Of a stretch of 64,000 bases of DNA, positions 37,800-47,700 are shown piece after piece. Position numbers and translations under genes: made by a program. Every line of letters starts with the position of its first letter. Position 1 is the stretch's first letter. The notes under the pieces were generated by a model. The model did no database searches. It was not told where the DNA came from and saw only the letters and a program-made list of their open reading frames with translations. Origin of the DNA: Trogon surrucura (Eukaryota; Chordata; Aves; Trogoniformes; Trogonidae); contig CM036618.1 in assembly GCA_020746105.1 (NCBI GenBank), positions 118,559,161 through 118,623,160 on the forward strand, written 5' to 3'.

Positions 37800-38956
37800 G
37801 TAAATAAGTGAGAAATGAATGCTGGGAGTGACGGACAATTAAAATACGACCAGCTTTGCTTCGTTACAACCCTCATCATCTTAACATGATTAAAACGTTT
37901 TTGGGGAGAAACAGTGATAATTGAAAATTCAAAAAAAAAAAACCCAACAAACCTGAAACGATCCGCTCCGTGACCGGACTTTCCCTACACGGTCGGGATT
38001 GAAGTTACATTCGTCTCTTTTTTTTTAGGAGTTGTTTTGAGTTTTCCTTCCCAGCTCTTTCTGCTCCTGTGACCACTCCCTGGTGCATGGCTTGGTGTGG
38101 AATTGCTGTAAACTTTATTACCTGTCAAAAGGGCAAAGGGGTCAGAATCGCTTGTGGGACTCAGTAAAGTTCAAAGACATTCAATGAGGTAGAGCTTTAT
38201 GTGCTTTAATAACCCAAGGCAGCTCACTCCTGAAGCCAGCTTTTAATGTACAGTTAAAACCTTGAGCTCAGGTAGTGGTACTCGTATAAGGTCCTTTTGT
38301 CCCTTGCCTCTTCCTTTTTAGCAGCTCTCTTTTGGGATCACCGAGGGCTTGGAGTTTACTTTGGAGGGATTTATTTTGATTTTTTAAAAAAAAAAAAGTA
38401 AAATCTGAAGTTTTCACACAACGGTTCTGCCTGGGATCGTGGCTCACGGCTCTGGGGGGTATTTACCATCAAGGAATAGCCCGTTAACTCCCAGTCGGTT
38501 TTGTTTTCCGAGTCTCGCTGCCAAACTATCCAAAATCCAAGATGCCTTTGGGCCACGCTTCCTCTTGGAGTACGTTTATTTTGTCATTAGAGGTAAATAT
38601 CTGGCACGGCCGTGTGCGGGCCCTGCGCACGGGCGTAATTTAACACACTGCGATCTCAGTGTGACCGTTCCAGCCGTAAAATCCGGCTCCTATACAGGTC
38701 TTGGCATTGACGTCAGCAGCGGCAGCAGCTGGAGCCGGGGCTCCCCGTGTCTCGAGATTTTGGCTCGCTGGCTTGATTTCCAAACTCGTGGTAGGAAAAG
38801 AAGCAAAAACCAAGCGAGCTTGTTGGGTGAATTCGAACCGTAGACATTCCTCCTTTTCGGAACCGCCATCGGTAGCTTCCCCACCTCGTGCCGGGTGGGA
38901 GAGGGGCGTATCGACGCCGTGGCTGTTGCTAAGAGCGGTGTTCTGCGCTTTTCCAG
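37719..38956 (+). other. MEIS1: MEIS1 intron 10 (GC-AG)
   Basis: A 1.24 kb intron runs from GCAAGT at 37719 to TTTTCCAG at 38956. It contains A-runs near 37930 and 38384 and CpG-rich sequence towards the 3' end. No other exon is visible. Confidence 0.9.
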
Positions 38957-39342
<386 letters not shown>

Positions 39343-40074
39343 GTAACCAATGGCAAAGCCAGGGGGAAGTAAGTACCGACGGGGTCTTTGTTCTCACTTT
39401 GTCCGAGGGATATTTGTCTCCTTGCGTTCCCCTATGTTCTCCCTGCCCATAGCCTCATGCTTGTTCCTTCCTTTCCATCCATCCATCCATCCATCCATCC
39501 ATCCTCCGCCTGGGCTCCTTCGGGTTTCTCTCCCTGCGGTTCTGCTCGAGCTTCCCAAGCTCCCCAACTCTCCCCGCGCGCGCGCGCGAGCCCGTACGCT
39601 GACGCCGCCGCCGTGCCTCGACGCCCGCCATGCATTGATGCTATTATCCATCCCCGAGCACATGACAAAACAAGAAGCAGCCGGGGAGGTGGGGGAGCCC
39701 GTCGTCTTGGCAACAGACTGATTTGCAAAACGTAAGCGGTCTGCAGCAGCGCAGGGAGAGGAAAGAGCATGTCCCCAAAGTGTCATAAATCTGTCTAACC
39801 GCAGTTGATGCATGAGTTACATTTCTCCCGCTCTAACCTGCAAGACACCAAAAAAAAAAAAAAAGCCAAACAGAGACTTCTCCTAGGCGGGAAAAAAAAA
39901 AAAATAAATAAAAAACCCCAAACAAACGGCGGCTTCGCTTAGTTGTGTTTTGGAAGGCGATGGACGAAACTTTGATTTTTTTTATTTTTTTAATTTTTTT
40001 TTTCCCCCCCCCAAGTTTATTTCTCTTTGTCTGTCCGTCGTAATGGGATTACGTGTGGCAAAGGAAAAAGAGAG

Positions 40075-40235
40075 AATACAAAATAGAGGTGTGCGCAGCA
40101 GGCTATGGAGCTTAGCCCAGGCTAATTGACTATATCCAAATTAAGTATGCCATCACTTGCAGTGTGACAAATGGATTTGACTTATTCAGTATACAAAAAT
40201 AGAGATCATTAATGCAATCTTCAGTGGCAGGCCTT
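40075..40235. promoter_or_regulatory. candidate conserved block in intron 12
   Basis: Quiet sequence between long A/T/C runs, with CCCAGGCTAATTGACTATAT, CAGTGTGACAAATGG and CATTAATGCAATCTTCAG. Low CpG and no repeat. Candidate on composition only. Confidence 0.3.
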
Positions 40236-40529
40236 GCGAAGAAAGCCTAGAAAAACTGTCCCAGATTTATTTTTTTTTTTCCCCCCTCTTGTCTTTTTGC
40301 AGGGAAAAAAAATACATTATACAAATTTGGTTTGTTTTTTTTTAAAAAAAAAAAAAAAAAAAGTAAAGAGATTTGAAACACCAAAGCACCGGTTTAAATG
40401 GTGCAGGATTCTGTTCCTCTTGCTCTCTTTCTGGAGTTAAAAGCAGTTATTTGGGTGTCTTTGTTGCACCCCCAGCCTATATTAACGTAGGGTTTCAAGT
40501 TTTCCAGGCCAAGCGTATGTCGTAGTTGT

Positions 40530-41010
40530 CTTCTCTGGGCATGAGTCAAAACTAAGTTTTAACAATTAGCTGTGAAAACATTCCTCCGAGCTTGGGAATG
40601 CAACAGCCTTATTACCTCATCGTGGAAATTTCTAGCTTAGTTAATTTAAATATTGTTTCTTAGTTTCTGGGTCAATTAAATTTAAATGATGTATTTTATG
40701 CTTCGTGACCAATTAAATTAATAGGTTATTACAAAAAAATATTATCATCTTTTTTGATTAAAGAGCTGTGAGTACAGTATATTTTATAAGCAATTTTCAT
40801 TAGTTCAAAACTGTTCCTTTAGGCTAGATTAAGCAGCTATTCATTGCTCGAGCCTGGAGACCTGATTCCAAGGTGTTCGGCGCATTCACAGCGAGCTCTT
40901 ACTTAGAACTAAAGCCAATTGAACCTACTTAGCAATAGCGTATGCCTTTCACCCTTGATGATTATGGAGCTTATAGCTCTCCGAAACAATACACCTGTCA
41001 GTTCCCATCA
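40530..41010. promoter_or_regulatory. candidate conserved block in intron 12
   Basis: About 480 bp of quiet AT-rich sequence with many homeodomain-type cores, such as TTTTAACAATTAGCTG, GGTCAATTAAATTTAAATG and GACCAATTAAATTAATAGG. A palindrome-like stretch near 40640-40720 repeats the AATTAAATT theme. It ends with CACCCTTGATGATTATGGAG. It is the most enhancer-like block near the alternative exons; it could also affect splice choice. Confidence 0.35.
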
Positions 41011-41196
41011 GCTCCAGCAATCCAAGCAGAAGGCAGAGGCCCACGGAAAGCAGGAGGTTTTATTGTTTTAGGTCCCAATCTTTTTTTTTTTTTCTTATTG
41101 TTCTCCCAAACCCGCTGAAAGGTCGGCTGAGTTGCGCGTCGGGTTTTGCCGGGCAGAAGTGAGCAGGGGGAAAGAATTAATTGATAACTCTTATTG

Positions 41197-41200
<4 letters not shown>

Positions 41201-41239
<39 letters not shown>
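41201..41239. repeat. (TA)n microsatellite
   Basis: About 39 bp of pure TA dinucleotide repeat in MEIS1 intron 12. Confidence 0.95.
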
Positions 41240-41243
<4 letters not shown>

Positions 41244-41532
41244 TTTTAGTGTTTAAAAAGACAGGTTGGACTTATCCTTAGTAATCCTATCAATTTCGGC
41301 TGCGTCTGAGGCCTTTGTTCAGCGACGTATGCGCTTGCTGCACAGCATCTGACCGGCACAAACACTTGGGACAGTGGTCGAGAGCTAAATAAATAACTGT
41401 TGATAAACCTCCACGCCGATTTAACCCATCTCTCCTCGTTTAACTGCTACGGATTCCCCGCCTCGCGCGTTCACAAGCGCGGAGGCCGAGGCGGGCAGCT
41501 TGGAGCAAGGCCATGGGGATGGAGCCCACCTG

Positions 41533-42063
41533 AATCATAGAATCATAGAATCACAGAATGTCAGGGATTGGAAGGGACCTCGAAAGATCATCAAGTCCAA
41601 TCCCCCTGCCAGAGCAGGAATGCCCAGATAATGCTACACAGGAACGTGTCCAGGCAGGTCTTGAATGTCTCCAGAGAAGGAGACTCCACAACCTCTCTGG
41701 GCAACCCGTTCCAGTGTTCCATCACCCTCACGGAGAAGAAGTTTCTTCTCGAGTTTAAGCGGAACCTCTTATGTTCCAGTTTCAGCCCATTACCCCTTGT
41801 CCTATCAGTGGTTGTCACCGAGAAGAGCCTGGCTCCATCCTCGTGACACTCACCCTTGATATATTTGTAAACATTAACGAGGTCACCCCTCAGCCTCCTC
41901 TTCTCCAAACTAAAGAGCCCCAGCTCCCTCAGCCTTTTCTCATCAGGGAGATGCTCCACTCCCTTCATCATCGTAGTTGCCCTGTGCTGGACTCTCTCCA
42001 GCAGTTCCTTGTCTTTCTTGAACTGAGGGGCCCAGAACTGGACACAATATTCCAGATGGGGTC
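41533..42063 (-). mobile_element. CR1 LINE, antisense, 5'-truncated
   Basis: Read on the minus strand, the copy runs from the ORF2 segment [12 protein letters not shown] through [10 protein letters not shown] to the 3' end with terminal AATCATAG-type repeats at 41533. The minus-strand frame 41971-41591 encodes [20 protein letters not shown] and onward to the normal stop. It lies 290 bp upstream of MEIS1 exon 13 in the opposite orientation to the gene. It is nearly identical to the sense copies at 11.3 and 24.3 kb, so it forms inverted-repeat pairs with them inside the pre-mRNA. Confidence 0.95.
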
Positions 42064-42353
42064 CCCCGTGACGTTAAGTCGTCACCGGGCCGGCGGCGTG
42101 CTTCTGCATCGGCAGCATCTCCAGCCGCATACGTTCCTAACCAATAAAACCAGAAAGCGGTTTTATCTCCCCCAGCTCCCTATTTGGAAGGGGGACGATG
42201 TTCTCGCGGGGTGTTTTTTTTGGGATGTGTGTCTGGGAATCGTTCCTGTTGCCATCGCCGCACGTAGGTTTGGATCCCGCAGAGGCGCCCGGAGCTTCAC
42301 AGCCCGACGTCTCACTCGCCGTCACTCACCGCCACCTCTTTTTCTCTCCGCAG

Positions 42354-42638
42354 GGCTGCAAAGTATGCCAGGGGATTATGTGTCTCGGGGTAGTCCAATG
42401 GGTATGAATATGGGACAGCCAAGCTATACCCCACCCCAGATGCCCCCCCCATCCCGCTCAGCTGCGTCATGGCCCCCCCATGCATACCTACATTCCTGGA
42501 CACCCTCACCACCCAGCGATGATGATGCATGGAGGACCACCCCACCCTGGAATGCCCATGTCAGCATCAAGCCCCACAATGCTTCATCCCGGCGAGCCGG
42601 CAGCGAGCGGACAAGTGATGGACATTCATGCTCAGTAG
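42354..42638 (+). CDS. MEIS1: MEIS1 exon 13 coding part (MEIS1B-type tail), broken by a +1 frameshift
   Basis: After CTCTCCGCAG the exon reads (G)LQSMPGDYVSRGSPMGMNMG and QPSYTPPQMPP, matching the long MEIS1 tail. At 42443-42450 there are eight C where the conserved protein needs seven (MPPHPAQ). As given, the frame shifts after the second Pro and ends at TAA 42641-42643. If one C is ignored, the following 62 codons are HPAQLRHGPPMHTY... to GQVMDIHAQ and the stop TAG at 42636-42638, so everything after the run is intact in the conserved frame. A homopolymer error or an indel variant is far more likely than a real loss. In exon-12-containing messages this exon is entirely 3' UTR and the indel has no effect on the protein. 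Confidence 0.93.
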
Positions 42639-43631
42639 CTTAAGGGAAATACGCGTTGTCTGCAGCGACGGTAGATTTCAAACATTGTCTTTCTGCAATG
42701 ACTATGGAGTTCTTGGCGTCAACCTTTGGACCAAGGGACGTTGCGATTCTTCACAGGGACCCTGAAAAGCAGGAAAACACCAACCGAAGTCAACTTCTGG
42801 GGACATGCTAAATACCTATATAAGACATTAAGAGAACAAAGAGTGAAATATTGTAAAATGCTATTATACTGTTATCCATATTACGTTGTTTCTTATAGAT
42901 TTTTTAAAAAAAATGTGAAATTTTTCCACACTATGTGTGTTGTTTCCATAGCTCTTCACTTCCTCCAGAAGCCTCCTTACATTAAAAAAAAAAAGAAGCC
43001 TTACACTTCTCCTGCAAATGACAGAAAGGGCTTATTTGCAGGATTTTTAGAGCATTAAAATAACTATGTCAGGCAGAAGAATCTTTCTTCTATCCTAGGA
43101 TTTCAGCCATGCACACTCTCTATCCCTCTCCTCCTCCCTCTCCGTCTGTCTTTTCTTCCCTTTCTCTCCCTTTCTCCCCGTCTCTCTCCCTCTCTCTCTC
43201 TTTCTAGCCTGGGGCGTGAATTTGCATGTCTAATTCATTTACTCACCATATTTGAATTGGCCTGAACAGATGTAAATCGGGAAGGATGGGAAAAACTGCA
43301 GTCATCAACAATGATTAATCAGCTGTTGCAGGCAGTGTCTTAAGGAGACTGGTAGGAGGAAGCATGGAAACGGAAAGGCAGTGTATTTGAAGCCTAATTG
43401 TCACATCAGAGCATCCTTGTCCCCGTGCAGCAACCACCACCGTGTACATCACTTCCTGTTTTACGCAGCTCGAAACATGGACTGAAGATTTATTTTTAAT
43501 ATGTTGACTTTCTTTCTGGGCAAGACATCGGTCATGTGTGCATTCTTCTTTTTTTTTTTTTTTTTTGTTTTTGTTTTTGTTTCCCCCCCCCCCCCATAGT
43601 CCCATCATGGAGCATTTATGTATACATTGTA

Positions 43632-43637
43632 AATAAA
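43632..43637 (+). other. MEIS1: proximal poly(A) signal AATAAA
   Basis: A canonical AATAAA lies in TGTAAATAAATTTTGTGC about 1 kb after the stop. It overlaps a Pumilio-type TGTAAATA at 43628-43635. Cleavage would be expected at about 43650-43665. Confidence 0.7.
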
Positions 43638-43940
43638 TTTTGTGCAAAAAGGACTGGAAAAATGATCTGTATTATTGCAATTTTTTGTAAAAGTAGCAGT
43701 TTGGTATGAGTTGGCATGCATACAGATTTACTAAGTGGGATAAGCTAATTATACTTTTGTTGTGGTTAAACAAATGCTTGTTGATAGCCTTTTTCTATCA
43801 AGAAACCAAGGAGCTAATTATTATTAATAATAATCATTGCACACTGAGTCTTAGAGTTTCTGATTGAAACAGTTTGGATTGTATAATAACTCAAAGCCCA
43901 GTTGTAGTAGTTTGAGTGCAGTAATGAAATCTGAATCTAA

Positions 43941-43946
43941 AATAAA
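43941..43946 (+). other. MEIS1: distal poly(A) signal AATAAA
   Basis: A canonical AATAAA lies in ATCTAAAATAAAAACAAATT. It is followed by a T-rich stretch and a TGTCATGGTGA GU-type region, as expected downstream of a cleavage site. It likely defines the longer 3' UTR. Confidence 0.65.
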
Positions 43947-43965
43947 AACAAATTATTTTTTGTCA

Positions 43966-45520
43966 TGGTGACTCCACTGCTTGCAAAATTTGTTGCCTGC
44001 CCCCCCCTCCCCCCCTTCAGTATTTGTAACCATTCGATCCCAAATTGGGAGCCAAGCAGCTACAAAATTCAGCTAGTTTAGGAGATGTACCTATTATTTG
44101 CTATTTAAGCATCATTTCAAGGGTGTAGGAGTCACATTAGGGCGCGTAAAGAAACTTTCTTGGAACTCGCACTGTAAATCGTCAGGATGGGAAGGGCTGC
44201 CTGTTAATAAATATAATATCGTAGGGCAGTATCAGACAGAAATTTGGAAATAGCATCAACCCCTGCCCCAAATTACAGTTGGGATGCGCAGCTGAAATTA
44301 TCCGAGCCGCTGGCACATGGCGTTTCTTTCTGGAGCTGAACGTATCGAGGAAGGAGGAGAATAAAACTTGGAAAACATGGCCTGGGCGATGCAGATTTGT
44401 CAGTAAATGCTGGTGCGAGGGGCTGCTGGACCTCTGCGAGCAGAGGCTGGTGCAGGCCGTCCTCTCCTCATTAACCAATTTCTTCGCACAGCTGTACTTT
44501 CTGCACCGCAGCCAGCGAGTTAAATAGCGACCAACCCAGCCTGGCCGGGCTGCGGCACCTTCTCATTTTCTTTAAATAAAATCGCAGCTATATTGGAGAA
44601 AAAGAAAAAAAATAAATAAAAAAAGTTTCCCGGGAGGGGTAGGAAAATGACCCAAATATCTTAATTCAGGCAAATATCCTGCAACAGCCACCCCACACCC
44701 CTCCCAAGCCAGCTGCCCCCCTTCGTGTCCCGGGGATGCTGCGGCGGGGGGGGGGGAGCAGCCCGGCGGGGACCCCCCCCGGCGATCCCCCCGCTTGTGG
44801 CCGGGCTGGGCAGGGGGCAGGCAGGGCAGACCTGGCTGAATTAAGCAAAGCCACCAAAGTCTGGTGGCTGGGATCTCCTCCTCCTCCTCTATTTTTTTTT
44901 TTTTGTAAGTTTGAATTTTTATTTTTTCCTTTTTTTTTTTGTGTAAAGGGCCATTGTACCGCCAAAAGAGGCTGCGCATCCCGGCTTTGTGACTCTGGAA
45001 TAATGACACTTTCCTGCCAAAACGTGAATGAACGGGGCTCGCTTTTTGCTTTTTTTTTTTTTTCCCCTTTTTTTTTTTTTGTGTTGTGTTGTTTTTTTAA
45101 TGTTTCTTGAAAGACAAAAACAAACCGCCCTCTTGCATGCGAGGGCACACGCGTCCCTTCTCGCAGAGAAGTGGGGCACAGACCTTCCTCTTTTTTTTTT
45201 TTTGGGAGGGGGGGGAAAAAAGATTTCAAATTAAACCCCCTATTCTATCCCAAGACATTTAATCAGCTGTAATTATAACACATTCAAAATGAAGAATATG
45301 CCTCGGCAGTATTTTTATTGTTATTGTTCATCGCATGATGTTAGACAGCTTCAGAGGCACAGGAAAGAGAAGTAAACGGGTTACAAATAGGGAATTATCC
45401 CTCGTTTAGCATTAAAATTCATTTAGATAAAATTGCCACAAACATTTAAATGGGGAGATTAGTTCCCCCTCACGCCTTATTGCACTCTCTCAATGGCTCC
45501 GTTAAGAACATTTTACACGT
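43966..45520. other. downstream flank without recognised genes
   Basis: AT-rich flank to 44250, then mixed sequence with a G-run at 44745-44757 and long T-runs at 44889-44904, 44929-44940 and 45050-45080. The stretch 45235-45420 is quiet and AT-rich. No gene is supported. Confidence 0.45.
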
Positions 45521-45524
45521 TGGA

Positions 45525-46450
45525 AATTCCGCCTTTTCGGGCCGCTCGCTGTTTCCTAGCTACCCTCCTTTCACCGCACCGGCGAGGGGACGGAGGATGG
45601 GGACACAGCCCCGGGGGGGGGCCACCCGGCTGCGGCTCCGGGGGCTGCGCGTTGCTCCGCGCTGCGCTGCGCTGCGCGGGCGGCGGAGAGTTTGGGAGCG
45701 GGGCGGGGCGGGGGGTTCGCCTCCCCGCTGTCCTGCCGCTGCCCGCCGAGGAGGAGGAGGAGGAGGAGGAGGAGGAGGAGGAGGAGGAGGAGGAGGAGGA
45801 GGAGGAGGAGGAAAGCCGGCTTCGACTGCCATCTCTTGGGGGCTCGGGAGAGTGCCCCGGAGGGAGGGAGGGGGGGGAAACCACGACATATGGGGGGCTC
45901 CACAGCCGCGCAACGCCGCGGGCAGTGCGCGCCGCCGGCCCGAAGTTCTCCGCGAGGCTTTATTCTTCCCACCCCGTATTTTAATTTTTTTTTTTTTTTT
46001 AAATGTGTTTTGGTTCGGCCAACCCAATTTTTTTTTTCCGCTTGCCCCTTCTCTTTTTTTTTTTTTGGTGCGCAGCGTCCATCCGGCTGCGCGCAGTGCC
46101 GCGCAAAACGGGCGCAACGCTTCCCCCGCAACACACACGCAGACCGCCCCTCTGCGCGGTATTTGCGCGCATGGCTGCGCGGGGCCTGCAATGAGCTTGG
46201 AATTGGCACCCACACCCTATGCGGGGTTTTTTTGGGGGGGGGGGCAGCAAATTCCAGCCAAGCCGAGAGGATCGAGCGCAAGAGCTCGCAGGGCGGGGGG
46301 AGCTCCCTGCCCTGCAGCTACAGGTATTTTTGGTCTTAAAAGCGGCACTTTTCGGACACGGGATGAATTATTCCTACCGCCGCGCTGTTGCGCGGAAAAT
46401 CGGCCTCGCTCCGCGCGTCCTGAACACGCGTGGAAAGCCGCAGATTATTT
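45525..46450. promoter_or_regulatory. CpG-rich island-like region downstream of MEIS1
   Basis: High GC and dense CpG occur at 45580-45730, 45840-45960 and 46075-46440, split by a (GAG)n run and T-runs. Long open frames on both strands (up to 341 codons) come from GC bias and low stop density, not from coding. A CpG island about 2 kb past the MEIS1 end may mark a lncRNA promoter or a Polycomb-type regulatory site; the sequence alone cannot decide. Confidence 0.45.
45748..45813 (+). repeat. (GAG)n trinucleotide repeat
   Basis: About 22 uninterrupted GAG/GGA triplets form a purine tract inside the CpG-rich region. It gives poly-Glu, poly-Arg and poly-Gly frames on + and poly-Ser, poly-Leu and poly-Pro frames on -. 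Confidence 0.97.
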
Positions 46451-46469
46451 GCACCCTTCCTTGACCTTG

Positions 46470-46562
46470 GTATGATTTTGTATACATATATATATATAAA
46501 ATATTTATATTATATATATATAATATATATTTAATTATTTATATTTCTATATATGTAAAAGT
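46470..46562. repeat. TA-rich microsatellite
   Basis: Imperfect TATATA/TATTTATA repeats over about 90 bp end the CpG-rich region abruptly. Confidence 0.85.
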
Positions 46563-46837
46563 AAAGCAGCGTTTCCCGAGCGCCCGGGGGGAAGCGGTCC
46601 CGCGTGGGCAGGGGGACACTGGAGGAGGTGGTCACGCGTGGGGAGGGTCGTTCTTCCCCCCCCCCCCCTCCAAGCTGCTGCCCTGGAGGTGGCTGCTCCC
46701 CTCCAGGCTGCTGCTTTGTGTGTGACAGCCAGCAAACCTTCCCCGGCCCTTTAATGCGTGTGGAAATAACCGCATGCCTGTGTGGCAGCTGCTTCTAAAG
46801 CCCCAACTAACTCTTTTGGAAAAGCAGGGAGAGGAGG

Positions 46838-47024
46838 AAAAAAAAAAAAAAAAAAAAAAAAAAAGGAAAAAGAGTGAAAGGCAAAAGAAAGACTGTTCAT
46901 TTTTTTTCCTTTGGTGCCATTTTGGATGTCATCTGTTACCTTGGTGACTGTGCTCAGCCCCCAAAGCCCCTGGATTGTTAGGGGAGAGGGGAAGGGAAAA
47001 AAAAAAAAAAAAAAAAAAAAAAAA
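46838..47024 (+). repeat. two long A-runs
   Basis: A27 at 46838-46864 and A28 at 46997-47024 are separated by unique sequence. Neither has a recognisable retroposon body before it. They most likely arose by replication slippage. Confidence 0.9.
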
Positions 47025-47124
47025 GAAAACCATGCTATTTCTGCACCGTCATTTATCACTGTCACCGCATAATGATTCCCCTCGCAGCTCCTTATTGATG
47101 TTTGTAATTGCATTATCTCATAAA

Positions 47125-47700
47125 GGGAGGGGGTGGCGGGCCGGGATGATCAATGGAGCCGCGCCGTGCATGCCGGGGTCAGGGGCTGCGGGAGGCGGCG
47201 GGTCCCCCCCGCCCGGACCCCCCCCTTTTTTCTTCCCCGCTCCCCGCCTGGCAGACAACAAGTCCCGGGCACCGCCCGGAGCGCGGCCCCGGCAGCCGGC
47301 GTGCAGGGCAAGGGCAGCTCCCGGGAGGGACCGTCCTCCTGGGACCCCCCCCAATTTGGGGAAGGGAGGGGAGGTGGAGATGAAAAATAAGACTCTAGCG
47401 AGGTGAAAAAAATAGCGAGTTTAATATTATTTAAGTGGAAAAAACACCAGATCACTCGGTAAATTTCTACTCCCCCATCCCACCTCAGGAGCATCCCGAA
47501 GAGGTTGGGCCGGGTACCTGCCTGGAGGGAGGGGGTGTGGAGGAAGGGGAGCATCCCCGGTGCCCCGCGGAAGATGCGCGGAGGGGCGGCCGCCCCGCGG
47601 AAAGGCCCTGCGGCGGGAGATGCGCGGCCAGAGGACATCGGAGGAGCTGGGGCGGGGGGGGTTCTAGGGGGGGGTGGACAGTGCAGAGGAGGGCACCGAC
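47125..47700. promoter_or_regulatory. second GC/CpG-rich region
   Basis: GC-rich DNA with many C- and G-runs and CpG at 47150-47340 and 47560-47700. It belongs to the same 45.5-50.9 kb domain as the first island. Open frames here are composition artefacts. Confidence 0.35.

Larger units (their letters stand above)
39343..42353 (+). other. MEIS1: MEIS1 intron 12
   Basis: A 3.0 kb intron runs from GTAACC at 39343 to CTCTCCGCAG at 42353. It contains an ATCC microsatellite (39474-39503), a short GC-repeat at 39578-39588, A/T/C runs near 39850-40010, quiet AT-rich DNA at 40075-40235 and 40540-41010, a TA repeat, and an antisense CR1 copy close to its 3' end. Confidence 0.93.
42639..43965 (+). other. 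MEIS1: MEIS1 3' UTR
   Basis: Sequence after the stop is quiet and closely resembles vertebrate MEIS1 3' UTR as I remember it (for example TGACTATGGAGTTCTTGG and TTGATAGCCTTTTTCTATC). It includes a miR-155-type site at 43051-43058, a miR-23-type AATGTGAA at 42913-42920, a pyrimidine-rich stretch at 43125-43205, a T-run followed by a C-run at 43551-43597, and two poly(A) signals. The far end at about 43965 is set by the second signal and is approximate. Confidence 0.8.

Noticed and set aside
42733-42738. miR-204 site AAGGGA in the 3' UTR
   Set aside because: Only a 6-mer match, too weak to claim although miR-204 is linked to MEIS genes.
45450-46475. 341-codon open frame and several large frames on both strands
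   Set aside because: Caused by high GC and the GAG tract (poly-Gly, poly-Glu, poly-Arg). Overlapping frames on both strands are equally long.
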